DNA of 64,000 nucleotides from Streptomyces sp. CA-278952. GTDB lineage: Bacteria; Actinomycetota; Actinomycetes; Streptomycetales; Streptomycetaceae. The position numbers were made by a program, and so were the translations under genes. Shown piece by piece: positions 15,880 through 24,194 of this stretch; position 1 is the first letter of the stretch, and every line of letters starts with the position of its first letter. The notes beneath the pieces were generated by a model. The model saw only the letters and a list, made by a program, of their open reading frames with translations. It had not been told where the DNA came from and ran no database searches. Where the stretch lies: NCBI RefSeq assembly GCF_028747205.1, contig NZ_CP112880.1, positions 186,001-250,000 on the forward strand. Direction: 5' to 3'.

Positions 15880-16149
15880 TCACCGCACGTCGCCGCGCCA
15901 GTCCCACTGGTGGCTGTCCGGCGACCGCGGTCCGTACTCGGCGCGTCCTCCGGGCCCGTAGGCGCCGATCTCGGTGACCAGCCCGACGCCGTCGCGCAGG
16001 TCCGCCTCGCCCCAGCCCGTGACGTCGAGCAGCAGCCCGTCGAGCGGGCCGCCGACCAGCTCCCGGTAGTCGTGCCCCGGCCTCGGCCCGGGGCGGGGGT
16101 CGTCGTGGTCGGTGCCGTACACCCGTCGCTGCCTCATCAGCTCGTCCAT
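15880..16149 (-). CDS. Small conserved hypothetical protein
   Basis: 89 residues from the ATG at 16149 (MDELMRQRRVYGTDHDD); upstream frame extension to 16311 would overlap the next promoter and lacks family-like sequence. The protein has the block YRELVGGPLDGLLLDVTGWG and ends with SPDSHQWDWRGDVR. It looks like the small Streptomyces proteins with a VGGPLDG motif, whose function is unknown. It starts 149 bases from a divergent DinB gene and ends just after the tRNA. Confidence 0.65.
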   Translation of the reverse strand: MDELMRQRRVYGTDHDDPRPGPRPGHDYRELVGGPLDGLLLDVTGWGEADLRDGVGLVTEIGAYGPGGRAEYGPRSPDSHQWDWRGDVR

Positions 16150-16298
16150 GCGGGCAGCATCCCACCGGGCACTGACAACGGCTCGGTACGCGGGTCCATC
16201 CGGCCAGTGTCCGCCGCACCCCGCCGGTCCGGGCGAGCGGCACGTTGGCCGCCGGAAATGGGCGCGCGCCCGCCCGGTCGCCGTGACACGCTCCACCG

Positions 16299-16919
16299 AT
16301 GATCCTCCCACCGCGTCTGGTCCCGCTGCTGGAACAGTTCGACTTCGCCTGCGAGCGGCTGCTCGCCCGCTTGGCCGGTCCCGTCATGGACAGCGGCAAC
16401 GGCGTCGACATCGGCGTCACCCCTCTCGGCGACGACGAACACCTCTGGGAACCCGTGCCCGACTGCTGGTCCGTACGCCGTCGCGGCGACGCCCCCGGGG
16501 CGCGGGCGACCGTTCTGGCGGGAGCCGGCGGCTGGGGGCGGGACTCGGCGGACTCCCCGCATCCGTTCCCGCCGCCGTTCACCACCATCGCGTGGCGTCT
16601 GAGCCATCTCGCCGAAATGCTCACTCTCCGTGCCGACCACACCTGGGGCGGCAGGACGCTCACGCGCGACGGCTACCGCACTCCGGGGGACGCCGCCGGG
16701 GCGGTGGCCGCCTTCGAAACCGCGTCCGCAGCCTGGCGCGAAGCCCTGCTCACCGCCGACGACGTGGCCCTGGACACCGTCGGGTACAGCACGTACCCGA
16801 ACGGCAGCGACGCCGAGGATCCCTTCGTCGACATCGTCTGGTGGGTCAACCAGGAGGTGCTGCACCACGGTGCCGAGATCGCCCTGCTCCGCGATCTGTA
16901 CCGTGCCCGGCGGTCCTGA
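16299..16919 (+). CDS. DinB-family protein
   Basis: 206 residues from the ATG at 16299. The four-helix DinB layout is clear: PPRLVPLLEQFDFACERLLA, then TTIAWRLSHLAEMLTLRADH with metal-type His residues, a long central helix and VDIVWWVNQEVLHHGAEIAL with a second His pair. The His triad suggests a metal site like that of the mycothiol-dependent DinB enzymes. The reaction is not readable. This is the second DinB protein in the window, unrelated in position to the first. Confidence 0.8.
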   Translation: MILPPRLVPLLEQFDFACERLLARLAGPVMDSGNGVDIGVTPLGDDEHLWEPVPDCWSVRRRGDAPGARATVLAGAGGWGRDSADSPHPFPPPFTTIAWRLSHLAEMLTLRADHTWGGRTLTRDGYRTPGDAAGAVAAFETASAAWREALLTADDVALDTVGYSTYPNGSDAEDPFVDIVWWVNQEVLHHGAEIALLRDLYRARRS

Positions 16920-16937
16920 GCGGGCCCCGGGGCCCGC
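16920..16937 (+). terminator. GC-rich 18-bp palindrome, probable terminator
   Basis: The palindrome GCGGGCCCCGGGGCCCGC starts at the last base of the DinB gene's TGA and precedes the PP2C promoter region. Confidence 0.5.
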
Positions 16938-17018
16938 GGCTACGCGGAAGCGCCCGCAGTCGCCGCTCAAGGACGCCCGCCATATGATTCAGGGACATAA
17001 CGCACCGCGGAGCGGCAC

Positions 17019-17852
17019 ATGAACCGGCGTCGGACTCCCCGCTCAGCTAGCGCCGAAGACCTGCTCAACACCTTGCAGAACCTCACTGCCCGCGCTCGGC
17101 GCGAGGTGGAGTTCCACCAGGCCAGGGTGGAACTGGCGCAGGCGCTCCAGCGCGACATGCTTCCGGCGGCCCTGCCCACGGTCCCCGGTCTCCAGTCCGC
17201 GGCACGCTACGCGCCCGCCCGCCACGGTCTGGACATCGGCGGCGACTGGTACGACGGTTTCCCGCTCGCGGACGGGGCCCTCGGCTTCGCCATCGGCGAC
17301 GTACAGGGGCACGATGTCGAGGCCGCCGCCTTCATGGGGCAGGTCCGCATCGCGATGCGGGCCATCGCGGGCACGGCGTCCGATCCGGGCGAGATCCTCG
17401 GCCGGACGAACGATCTGCTGGTGTCCGTGGACTCGGGCCTCTTCGCGACCTGTACGTTCATGCGTCTGGATCCGACGACCTGGGAGCTGCACAGCGCGAG
17501 AGCCGGGCACGTGGCATGCGTGTGGGCCACCACCCAGGGGCGGTCCGGCGTCACGGAGGACCCGGGCGGCCTGCCGTTGGGCATCGAGCCGGGCGAGGGC
17601 TATCCCGTCACCCGCCGCACCCTCGACTCCGACGGGGCGATCGTGCTGCTCACCGACGGGGTCGTCGAGGGGCCGTCGCTGCTGATCGAGGACGGCCTGG
17701 AGCGAGTACGGCAGCTGGTCGCCGCGCACGTCGGGGCAGGCGCGGCGCAGCTGGCCGACGAGGTCCTGCGCGCGACGGAGGTGACGGGGCACGAGGACGA
17801 TGCCGCCGTACTGGTCCTGCGGCATGCCGCCGCCCGCCGCGGACCTCGGTGA
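17019..17852 (+). CDS. SpoIIE/RsbU-type PP2C phosphatase
   Basis: 277 residues; GGAG lies six bases before the ATG at 17019. A short N-terminal helical region (about 1-40) precedes a complete PP2C phosphatase domain: the LQRDMLPAALP opening, DIGGDWYDGFPLADG, IGDVQGHDVEAAAFM, TDGVVEGPSLLIEDG and GHEDDAAVLVL. The Asp residues in these blocks bind the metal ions. Such enzymes dephosphorylate Ser/Thr-phosphorylated anti-sigma antagonists or related proteins. The sensory input domain normally fused to it is missing; the MASE1 membrane protein encoded 54 bp downstream may supply it. Confidence 0.85.
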   Translation: MNRRRTPRSASAEDLLNTLQNLTARARREVEFHQARVELAQALQRDMLPAALPTVPGLQSAARYAPARHGLDIGGDWYDGFPLADGALGFAIGDVQGHDVEAAAFMGQVRIAMRAIAGTASDPGEILGRTNDLLVSVDSGLFATCTFMRLDPTTWELHSARAGHVACVWATTQGRSGVTEDPGGLPLGIEPGEGYPVTRRTLDSDGAIVLLTDGVVEGPSLLIEDGLERVRQLVAAHVGAGAAQLADEVLRATEVTGHEDDAAVLVLRHAAARRGPR

Positions 17853-17906
17853 CGCCGGACCGTACCGCGCGTGTCACCTGCCGAGTCCCATCGTGGCCGG
17901 TGTCTG

Positions 17907-18941
17907 ATGAGTGGTGTGATCCGCACCGAGGAAGCCAGACGTCGGGCCGTGTACGTGGCGCAGATCCTGGGCGTGGCCGGCGCCTACTACCTGTCGGGGC
18001 ATCTCGGGCTGTTGCGGCAGGTCGTCGTGGACGGCGCGGTCGTCACACCTCTGTGGCCGTCCACCGGCATCGCCCTGGCCGCTCTGCTGTGCCTGGGCGT
18101 CCGCGTCTGGCCGGGCATCGCGCTGGGCGCGCTGCTGGCAGTCCTCGAGACCGGCGGCGCGTTCACCGTGAGCAGTCTGGCCATCATGTTCGGCAACACG
18201 GTGGCCCCGCTCGCCTCGTACGCCCTGTTGCGGAGGGTCGGCTTCCGCAGTGAGCTGGTCCGGCTGCGGGACGGGATCTGCCTGGTCTTCCTCGGCGCGT
18301 TCGCGGGGATGCTGATCAGCGCCACCATCGGGAGTTTCACGCTGCTGCTCGACGGCAAGGTTCCGCCGGGGCGTTTCTGGCTGGTCTGGTCGTCCTGGTG
18401 GGCGGGGGACGTGATGGGGGTCCTGGTGGTCGCCCCCGTGCTGCTGGTCCTGCGCGGGGTGCGGTGGCCCCGCCCCTCCGACCGGTGGCTGGAGGCGTCG
18501 GTCCTCGCGGTCGTCGTGGTCGCGTCGTCGCTGATCGCCACGCGCAGCTCGCTGTCGATGATCTATCTGGTGTTCCCGGTGATCATCTGGGCGGCCCTGC
18601 GCTTCCAGCTGCCCGGCAGCGCTCCGTGCGCCCTGGTCGTCTCGGTGCTCGCCATCATCGCCGGTACGGACGGAGTGGGGCCGTTCGCGGGGCACAGCCT
18701 GATGGAGATCATGGCCAACCTCTCGCTGCTCAACGGAAGCGTCGCGCTCACCGCGCTGCTGCTCGGGGCCGTCGTCGCGGAGCACAAGAACATCCGCCGC
18801 GAGACGGAGTACGCCGTCGAGGAGCTGGAGGCCCTGGTGGACCAGTTGGCGCCGCTGTCGGGGCCGGCCTCGGCGCGGTACGAGGACAGAGAACGGCGGC
18901 ACGGCCCGCTCGACGGCGGCCCCCACCCGGACCATCGGTAG
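17907..18941 (+). CDS. MASE1-domain membrane sensor without output domain
   Basis: 344 residues from the ATG at 17907. Eight or so hydrophobic segments form a MASE1-type sensor: GVAGAYYLSGHLGLLRQVVV, VTPLWPSTGIALAALL, a PLASYALLRRVG loop, WSSWWAGDVMGVLVVAP. The C-terminus is a cytoplasmic coiled-coil-like helix (EHKNIRRETEYAVEELEALV) and then a short charged tail. MASE1 domains usually feed a GGDEF or PP2C output, absent here. Because a PP2C gene lies just upstream, the two probably act as a split membrane-sensor and phosphatase. The ligand is unknown. Confidence 0.82.
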   Translation: MSGVIRTEEARRRAVYVAQILGVAGAYYLSGHLGLLRQVVVDGAVVTPLWPSTGIALAALLCLGVRVWPGIALGALLAVLETGGAFTVSSLAIMFGNTVAPLASYALLRRVGFRSELVRLRDGICLVFLGAFAGMLISATIGSFTLLLDGKVPPGRFWLVWSSWWAGDVMGVLVVAPVLLVLRGVRWPRPSDRWLEASVLAVVVVASSLIATRSSLSMIYLVFPVIIWAALRFQLPGSAPCALVVSVLAIIAGTDGVGPFAGHSLMEIMANLSLLNGSVALTALLLGAVVAEHKNIRRETEYAVEELEALVDQLAPLSGPASARYEDRERRHGPLDGGPHPDHR

Positions 18942-18985
18942 CGCGTACTGCGCACCGATGCCTCGAAGGGCGGGGGCGCCGACGG

Positions 18986-19084
18986 TCAGTACGGCAGGGG
19001 GCGGCCGGACGGGGTGCGCAGATCCAGCGGCGGCGGCCCCGTAGGGGGCGGGGGACGACGGACGACAACTCGGATGCGGCCCAT
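18986..19084 (-). CDS. 32-aa proline/arginine-rich small protein
   Basis: A 33-codon ORF starts at the ATG at 19084, with the strong site AGGAGGAGG just upstream. The peptide reads MGRIRVVVRRPPPP, then TGPPPLDLRTP and ends SGRPLPY; nearly a third of the residues are proline. It is too short for a folded domain and could be a regulatory peptide or ribosome-interacting peptide. The excellent ribosome site is the main evidence. It converges with the MASE1 gene and diverges from the antitoxin-like gene. Confidence 0.5.
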   Translation of the reverse strand: MGRIRVVVRRPPPPTGPPPLDLRTPSGRPLPY

Positions 19085-19256
19085 TGCCACCACCTCCTCC
19101 TGGTCAACCGGTATGTGCCCAGTCGGCGCGGCTTCACACTTCCCGGCCGCCCCGTCCCACCTGTCGGCGCCCGCGGCGTCCCTCGGCGCGGATGCGGGCG
19201 GTGCCCGGTGCGGTGACCCTTGAGATGGGGGGCGCATAGTCGACTGAGGAGGACGC

Positions 19257-19451
19257 ATGTCCGCACTGGACAAGATCAAGAAGATGCTCAAGGGCCACGA
19301 GGAGCACGCCGGCAAGGGCATCGACAAGGCCGGCGACATGGTCGACGACCGCACGAAGGGCAAGTACAAGGGTCACGTCGACACCGGTCAGGACAGGCTC
19401 AAGCAGCAGTTCGGGGCGGACCGCGACCAGGACGGGCCGCCCCGCACCTGA
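19257..19451 (+). CDS. Antitoxin-like protein (MT0933/Rv0909 family)
   Basis: 64 residues; GAGGAGG sits upstream of the ATG at 19257. The sequence MSALDKIKKMLKGHEEHAGK, then DKAGDMVDDRTKGKYKGHVD and TGQDRLKQQFGADRD is typical of the short, Lys/Asp-rich MT0933-type antitoxins that are often found in actinomycetes. It is likely an unfolded or helical cytoplasmic protein. No partner toxin gene lies next to it: the divergent neighbour is the 32-aa peptide gene. Its antitoxin label therefore rests only on family resemblance. Confidence 0.75.
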   Translation: MSALDKIKKMLKGHEEHAGKGIDKAGDMVDDRTKGKYKGHVDTGQDRLKQQFGADRDQDGPPRT

Positions 19452-19672
19452 GCCGCCCCGCCGGTGACCGGACGGTCGCCGTCCGGCCCGGTGCGCGAAG
19501 TACGTCGAGCCCCCTGCGCCCACCGGCCCCCGGGGGCCGACGAGACCCGCGGCGATGGGCGGCGGCGAAGATTTCGGGGGTTGCCTGCCGGATTCTTGTT
19601 ATCGTCCCGCCCGCACCCCGTCTCCCGTGTGTGGGAAGTGACAGCACCGGACCCCGGAAGAGTGAGCACAGC

Positions 19673-21274
19673 ATGGGCAAGGATCACCCGACGGTCTTGA
19701 TCTCGGCGGCGCAGAGCGGCGACCAGCAGGCCAAGGACCAGCTCGTCTCGGCGTACCTGCCGCTGCTGTACAACGTCGTCGGACGTGCGCTGGACGGTCA
19801 TGCGGACGTGGACGACGTGGTGCAGGAGACGGTGCTGCGCGTGCTCCGGGGCCTGCCCGAACTGCGCGACCCGGAGCGTTTCCGTTCCTGGCTGGTGGCG
19901 ATAGCCATGAACGAGGTACGCACGCACTGGCGTGACCGACAGTCCGGTTCGATACCGGCGGACCGGCTGGACACGGCGTACGACCTGCCGGATCCCCGGG
20001 CGGACTTCGTCGAGGTGACGATCCTGGAACTGGGTCTGACCGGCCAGCGTCGCCAGGTAGCGGAGGCGACTCGCTGGCTGGACGAGGACGACCGCGCCCT
20101 GCTGTCGCTGTGGTGGCTGGAGACGGCCGGTCACCTGTCCCGTGCCGAGGTCGCCGCGGCTCTCGAACTCTCCCCGCAGCACACCGCCGTACGGGTGCAA
20201 CGGATGAAGGCCCAGCTGGAGGCGGCGAGGGTCGTCGTGGGCGCGCTGGCGGCCGAACCGCCGTGCGTGCTTCTGGAGGACATCGCTGTCGGCTGGGACG
20301 GTGTCCCCTCCGCCCTGTGGCGCAAGCGGCTGGCCCGCCACGCCCGCGAATGCACCGTGTGCTCGGGACACCGCTCGGGGCTTGTTCCCGCCGAAGGGCT
20401 GTTGGTGGGTCTCGCACTGGTCCCGGTGGCCGCGTCAGGAACGGGGGCCGCTCCGGAACTGCTCACCACGGCTGCGCAGCTCCAGGTGCCCGGTCCTGGG
20501 TCGCACGGCGCCGGGGCGGGGCGCGTGGAGCGCAGACGGGTGCAGGCCCGGCGACGCCGTCGCAACTCAGCCATAGCCGCCGTGGTCGCGGTCGCCGCGC
20601 TCGGCACGGGCGGCGCGGCCGTGCACCTTTACACCGACGGCGACGACCGGGACGCGACGACCGTCACCGCCGACGCTCGCTCCCAGGCGCTCACCTCGGC
20701 CTCACCGACGTCGTCCCCGTCTCCCTCGGCCTCCGCGTCCGTGTCGCCCAGCACCTCGCCGACGCCGAGCCCCTCGCGCACCCCCAAGGCCAGGCCGAAG
20801 AAGAGCACCCCGGCACCGCCCGCTCCCCCCACCGCCGCCCCGGCCCCGAAGCCGGACCCGCCGGCGCCCGCACCGCCCGCACCGCCCGCACCGGCGGGAA
20901 CCGCCGACCAGGTCGCCGATCTGGTCAACGCCGAGCGGGCCAAGGAGGGCTGCGGTCCGGTGACCGTCAACGATCAGCTCAACACAGCCGCGCAACGGCA
21001 CTCCGCCGATATGGAGGCCAAGGACTACTTCTCGCACACCTCCCAGGACGGCAGGGATCCAGGCGACCGGATCACCGCCGCCGGGTACCGGTGGTCCACC
21101 TACGGCGAGAACATCGCCAAGGGCCAGCAGACCCCGGCCGACGTGATGCGGTCCTGGATGGACAGCCCGGGACACCGCGCGAACATCCTCAACTGTTCCT
21201 TCGAGGAGATCGGCGTCGGTAAGCAGAATTCGAGCGGCGGTCCGGTCTGGACCCAGGTGTTCGGGGCCCGCTGA
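19673..21274 (+). CDS. ECF sigma factor fused to ZAS anti-sigma motif, membrane helix and extracellular CAP/SCP domain
   Basis: 533 residues from the ATG at 19673. Domains in order: sigma region 2 (about 1-90; DVDDVVQETVLRVLRGLPEL, FRSWLVAIAMNEVRTHW), region 4 (about 120-190; WLDEDDRALLSLWWLE, SRAEVAAALELSPQHTAVRV), a zinc anti-sigma motif HX3CX2C at residues 223-230 (HARECTVC), a membrane helix (about 299-320), a long Ser/Thr/Pro linker (about 340-405) and a CAP/SCP domain to the end (VNAERAKEGCGPVTVND, FSHTSQDGRDPGDRI, YGENIAKG). The sigma part would be in the cytoplasm and the CAP domain outside. One polypeptide thus joins a sigma factor to the motif usually found in its anti-sigma factor. 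Confidence 0.88.
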   Translation: MGKDHPTVLISAAQSGDQQAKDQLVSAYLPLLYNVVGRALDGHADVDDVVQETVLRVLRGLPELRDPERFRSWLVAIAMNEVRTHWRDRQSGSIPADRLDTAYDLPDPRADFVEVTILELGLTGQRRQVAEATRWLDEDDRALLSLWWLETAGHLSRAEVAAALELSPQHTAVRVQRMKAQLEAARVVVGALAAEPPCVLLEDIAVGWDGVPSALWRKRLARHARECTVCSGHRSGLVPAEGLLVGLALVPVAASGTGAAPELLTTAAQLQVPGPGSHGAGAGRVERRRVQARRRRRNSAIAAVVAVAALGTGGAAVHLYTDGDDRDATTVTADARSQALTSASPTSSPSPSASASVSPSTSPTPSPSRTPKARPKKSTPAPPAPPTAAPAPKPDPPAPAPPAPPAPAGTADQVADLVNAERAKEGCGPVTVNDQLNTAAQRHSADMEAKDYFSHTSQDGRDPGDRITAAGYRWSTYGENIAKGQQTPADVMRSWMDSPGHRANILNCSFEEIGVGKQNSSGGPVWTQVFGAR

Positions 21275-21303
21275 GTCCGCTGGACACCCCTTAGGATGCC
21301 GCC

Positions 21304-21681
21304 ATGATCGCTCAAGTGGAGTGCGTTGTACTGGACTGCCCGGATCCGAAGGAACTGGCCGGCTTCTACGCGTCATTGCTCGGGGGCGAGGTCGACCGCA
21401 CCGACCGGAGGTGGGCGTGCGACGCGGACTGGTCCACGCTGCACACGCCCGGTGGACTCGTCCTCGCCTTTCAGCGGGTGGACGACCACCGGGCGCCCGG
21501 CTGGCCCGGCCAGGACCCGCCCCAGCAGTTCCACCTGGACTTCGGCGTCACCGACCAGGAACGGGCGCACGAGGTGGTTCTGGCGTGCGGGGGGTCCCTC
21601 CTCGACGCCGGGGACGAGGCGCGCGGGTGGCGTGTGTACGCCGACCCCGCCGGGCACCCCTTCTGCCTGGTACGGCACTGA
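21304..21681 (+). CDS. VOC (glyoxalase/bleomycin resistance-type) protein
   Basis: 125 residues from the ATG at 21304. The paired beta-alpha-beta units of the VOC fold are seen in VECVVLDCPDPKELAGFYAS, TLHTPGGLVLAFQRVD and FHLDFGVTDQERAHEVVLAC, with a GWRVYADPAGHPFCLV end. Family members include metal-dependent lyases, dioxygenases and antibiotic-binding proteins; the substrate is not readable. It lies 29 bp after the sigma-CAP gene and might be co-transcribed. A hairpin follows at 21704-21732. Confidence 0.8.
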   Translation: MIAQVECVVLDCPDPKELAGFYASLLGGEVDRTDRRWACDADWSTLHTPGGLVLAFQRVDDHRAPGWPGQDPPQQFHLDFGVTDQERAHEVVLACGGSLLDAGDEARGWRVYADPAGHPFCLVRH

Positions 21682-21703
21682 CCGTTCCGGCGCCGAGGCC
21701 CGT

Positions 21704-21732
21704 CCGGTGCGGCCGCCGACCGGCCGCGCCGG
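21704..21732. terminator. Hairpin between converging genes
   Basis: CCGGTGCGGCCG pairs with CGGCCGCGCCGG (one G-U pair) around a five-base loop, between the VOC gene and the converging gene ending at 21746. Confidence 0.6.
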
Positions 21733-21745
21733 GATCCCGCCGGGC

Positions 21746-22105
21746 TCAGCGCAGGGTCAACATCAGGGCCGTGCCGACGCAGATCGCCGCGCCCACCGCG
21801 CCGGCCGAGGCGGCGACGCAGCGGACCCGGAGCCGGACGTAACGCTCGGTGTACTCCTTGCGCAGTTCGTCCGCGCGGTCGCGGATGCGGGTGAGCGACT
21901 CCCGGGAAGCGGCGACGCGTTCGGCGATGAACACCCGCTCGACATCCTCACGCTGCGCTGTGGTCAACCAGGGCAACCGGTCGGTGAAGCGGCGCGCCTG
22001 GCGTCGCGCCCTCTCGACCTCGGCGTTCCACAGCAGAAAGCCTTCCAGTTGCGCCAGGCCCCGGGCGCAGTCCTTGTCGGGTTCCACCCCGTCCTCCTCT
22101 CCCAC
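21746..22105 (-). CDS. Conserved hypothetical protein with C-terminal membrane helix
   Basis: 119 residues. A charged helical body (GLAQLEGFLLWNAEVERARR, RIRDRADELRKEYTERYVRL) is followed by one hydrophobic segment at the C-terminus (VAASAGAVGAAICVGTALML), so it is likely a tail-anchored membrane protein. It is downstream of the cytochrome oxidase subunit gene in the same direction, 31 bp after its stop, and may be its operon partner. No function can be assigned. Confidence 0.7.
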   Translation of the reverse strand: MGEEDGVEPDKDCARGLAQLEGFLLWNAEVERARRQARRFTDRLPWLTTAQREDVERVFIAERVAASRESLTRIRDRADELRKEYTERYVRLRVRCVAASAGAVGAAICVGTALMLTLR

Positions 22106-22136
22106 TCCGTCGCTTCGTCCAGGGCGTGGGTCGCAT

Positions 22137-23867
22137 TCATTCGTGCCGGTCCCCCGGCGCGACGATCGTGGAGTCCTGGGGGCGGTTGGTGGCTTCCTCC
22201 AGAGAGCGGACCGCCGGGTGGTGCAGGTCGAACGCCGGGGATTCGGAACGGATCCGCGGCAGGGTGACGAAGTTGTGCCGGGGCGGCGGGCAGGAGGTGG
22301 CCCATTCCAGCGAACGGCCGTAGCCCCACGGGTCGTCGACCTCGACCTTCCTGCCGTACTTGGCGGTCTTCCAGATGTTGTAGAAGAACGGCAGGATCGA
22401 CAGGCCCAGCAGAAAGGAGGAAATGGTGGAGATCGTGTTCAGCGCGGTGAAGCCGTCGGCGTCGAGGTAGTCCGCGTAACGGCGTGGCATGCCCTCGGCC
22501 CCGAGCCAGTGCTGAACGAGGAACGTCCCGTGAAATCCGACGAAGAGTGTCCAGAACGTCATCTTCCCAAGCCGTTCATCCAGCATCTTCCCGGTGAATT
22601 TCGGCCACCAGAAATGGAATCCGGCGAACATCGCGAACACCACGGTGCCGAATACCACGTAATGGAAGTGGGCGACGACGAAGTACGAGTCGGAGACGTG
22701 GAAGTCCAGGGGCGGTGAGGCGAGAATGATCCCGGTCAGACCGCCGAAGAGGAAGGTGACCAGGAAACCGACGGCCCAGAGCATCGGGGTCTCCATGGAG
22801 AGCGACCCCTTCCACATGGTGCCGATCCAGTTGAAGAATTTCACGCCTGTCGGCACGGCGATGAGGAAGGTCATGAAGGAGAAGAACGGCAGCAGCACAC
22901 CGCCCGTGACGAACATGTGGTGCGCCCACACGGTCGCGGACAGGCCCGCGATGGCGATGGTGGCCGCGACCAGGCCGATATAGCCGAAGACCGGCTTACG
23001 GCTGAAGACCGGGAGGATCTCCGTGACGATGCCGAAGAACGGCAGGGCGATGATGTAGACCTCGGGGTGGCCGAAGAACCAGAACAGGTGCTGCCACAGC
23101 AGGGCGCCGCCGTTGGCGGCGTCGAAGACATGGGCACCGAACTTACGGTCGGCCTCTAGCGCCAGCAAAGCCGCGGCGAGGACCGGGAAGGCCAGCAGGA
23201 CCAGAACGCCGGTCAGTAGGACGTTCCAGGTGAAGATCGGCATGCGGAACATCGTCATGCCGGGTGCGCGCATGCAGATGATCGTGGTGATGAAGTTGAC
23301 CGAGCCGAGGATCGTCCCGAAGCCGGAGAAGGCCAGACCCATGATCCACATGTCGGCGCCGATGCCCGGCGAGCGGACCGCGTCGTTGAGCGGGGAGTAG
23401 GCGAACCAGCCGAAGTCGGCCGCGCCCTGCGGGGTGAGGAAGCCGGCCACCGCGATGAGCGAGCCGAAGAGGTACAGCCAGTACGCGAACATGTTCAGCC
23501 GCGGGAACGCCACGTCGGGCGCGCCGATCTGCAGCGGCATGATCCAGTTCGCGAATCCGGCGAACAGCGGCGTCGCGAACATCAGCAGCATGATGGTGCC
23601 GTGCATCGTGAACGCCTGGTTGAACTGCTCGTTCGAGATCAGCTGGATACCGGGCCGGGCCAGTTCGGCTCGCATCACCAGCGCCAGGAGCCCTCCCACG
23701 CAGAAGAACGCGAAGGAGGTGACAAGGTAGAGCGTGCCGATCGTCTTGTGGTCCGTGGTGGTCATCCACTTGATGACCACGTTGCCGGGTTCGCCGCGCC
23801 GTACCGGCATTTCGTCCTGGTCGGCGGTATCGGTCTCCACCGATTGCGAGATGCCCCTCGTCGTCAC
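22137..23867 (-). CDS. ctaD: Cytochrome c oxidase subunit I
   Basis: 576 residues from a GTG at 23867, chosen because AAGGAG lies at ideal spacing. Twelve membrane segments and the heme-copper oxidase signatures are present: [46 protein letters not shown] and the later heme-ligand His segment [11 protein letters not shown]. The pair of His residues in HHMF and the HPEVY helix bind CuB and form the His-Tyr pair. It reduces oxygen to water and pumps protons. No subunit II or III gene is adjacent, so this is an extra, orphan copy that would need partners encoded elsewhere. Confidence 0.92.
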   Translation of the reverse strand: MTTRGISQSVETDTADQDEMPVRRGEPGNVVIKWMTTTDHKTIGTLYLVTSFAFFCVGGLLALVMRAELARPGIQLISNEQFNQAFTMHGTIMLLMFATPLFAGFANWIMPLQIGAPDVAFPRLNMFAYWLYLFGSLIAVAGFLTPQGAADFGWFAYSPLNDAVRSPGIGADMWIMGLAFSGFGTILGSVNFITTIICMRAPGMTMFRMPIFTWNVLLTGVLVLLAFPVLAAALLALEADRKFGAHVFDAANGGALLWQHLFWFFGHPEVYIIALPFFGIVTEILPVFSRKPVFGYIGLVAATIAIAGLSATVWAHHMFVTGGVLLPFFSFMTFLIAVPTGVKFFNWIGTMWKGSLSMETPMLWAVGFLVTFLFGGLTGIILASPPLDFHVSDSYFVVAHFHYVVFGTVVFAMFAGFHFWWPKFTGKMLDERLGKMTFWTLFVGFHGTFLVQHWLGAEGMPRRYADYLDADGFTALNTISTISSFLLGLSILPFFYNIWKTAKYGRKVEVDDPWGYGRSLEWATSCPPPRHNFVTLPRIRSESPAFDLHHPAVRSLEEATNRPQDSTIVAPGDRHE

Positions 23868-24194
23868 TACGACGCTCCTTCGGTCGACGGCCGGTGTGGA
23901 CTCGGCGACCAGAATGGACCCGCGGCGATCGGCGCGGTGGGACATCCTTCCCCGTCCGGGGCGAGCGGCCGACAAGGACACTCAAATGGCCTAACCGCTG
24001 TCCCACGGTTCCCGGCGGACGCAACCAAAACAGGGCGTCAACGTCCGGGCGTCGATCAGCTATTCCCTCGCGGGCCCGGCGGACCCGGGAATAGCTCCTC
24101 CGGTACCGGAGTTGGTGAACCGACAGAATCACTTCTCTCCTCCTCCACTCCTGTCCACTCTTCTCCACTCGGCAAGCTTCGGAAGGTCGGATCC
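23868..24194. other. Divergent intergenic region with an inverted repeat
   Basis: This 327-base gap separates ctaD from the divergent oxidoreductase gene and must hold both promoters. AGCTATTCCC (24058-24067) and its exact reverse complement GGGAATAGCT (24087-24096) flank a GC-rich 19-base spacer. The arms could be an operator or a hairpin; there is no gene. Confidence 0.5.
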
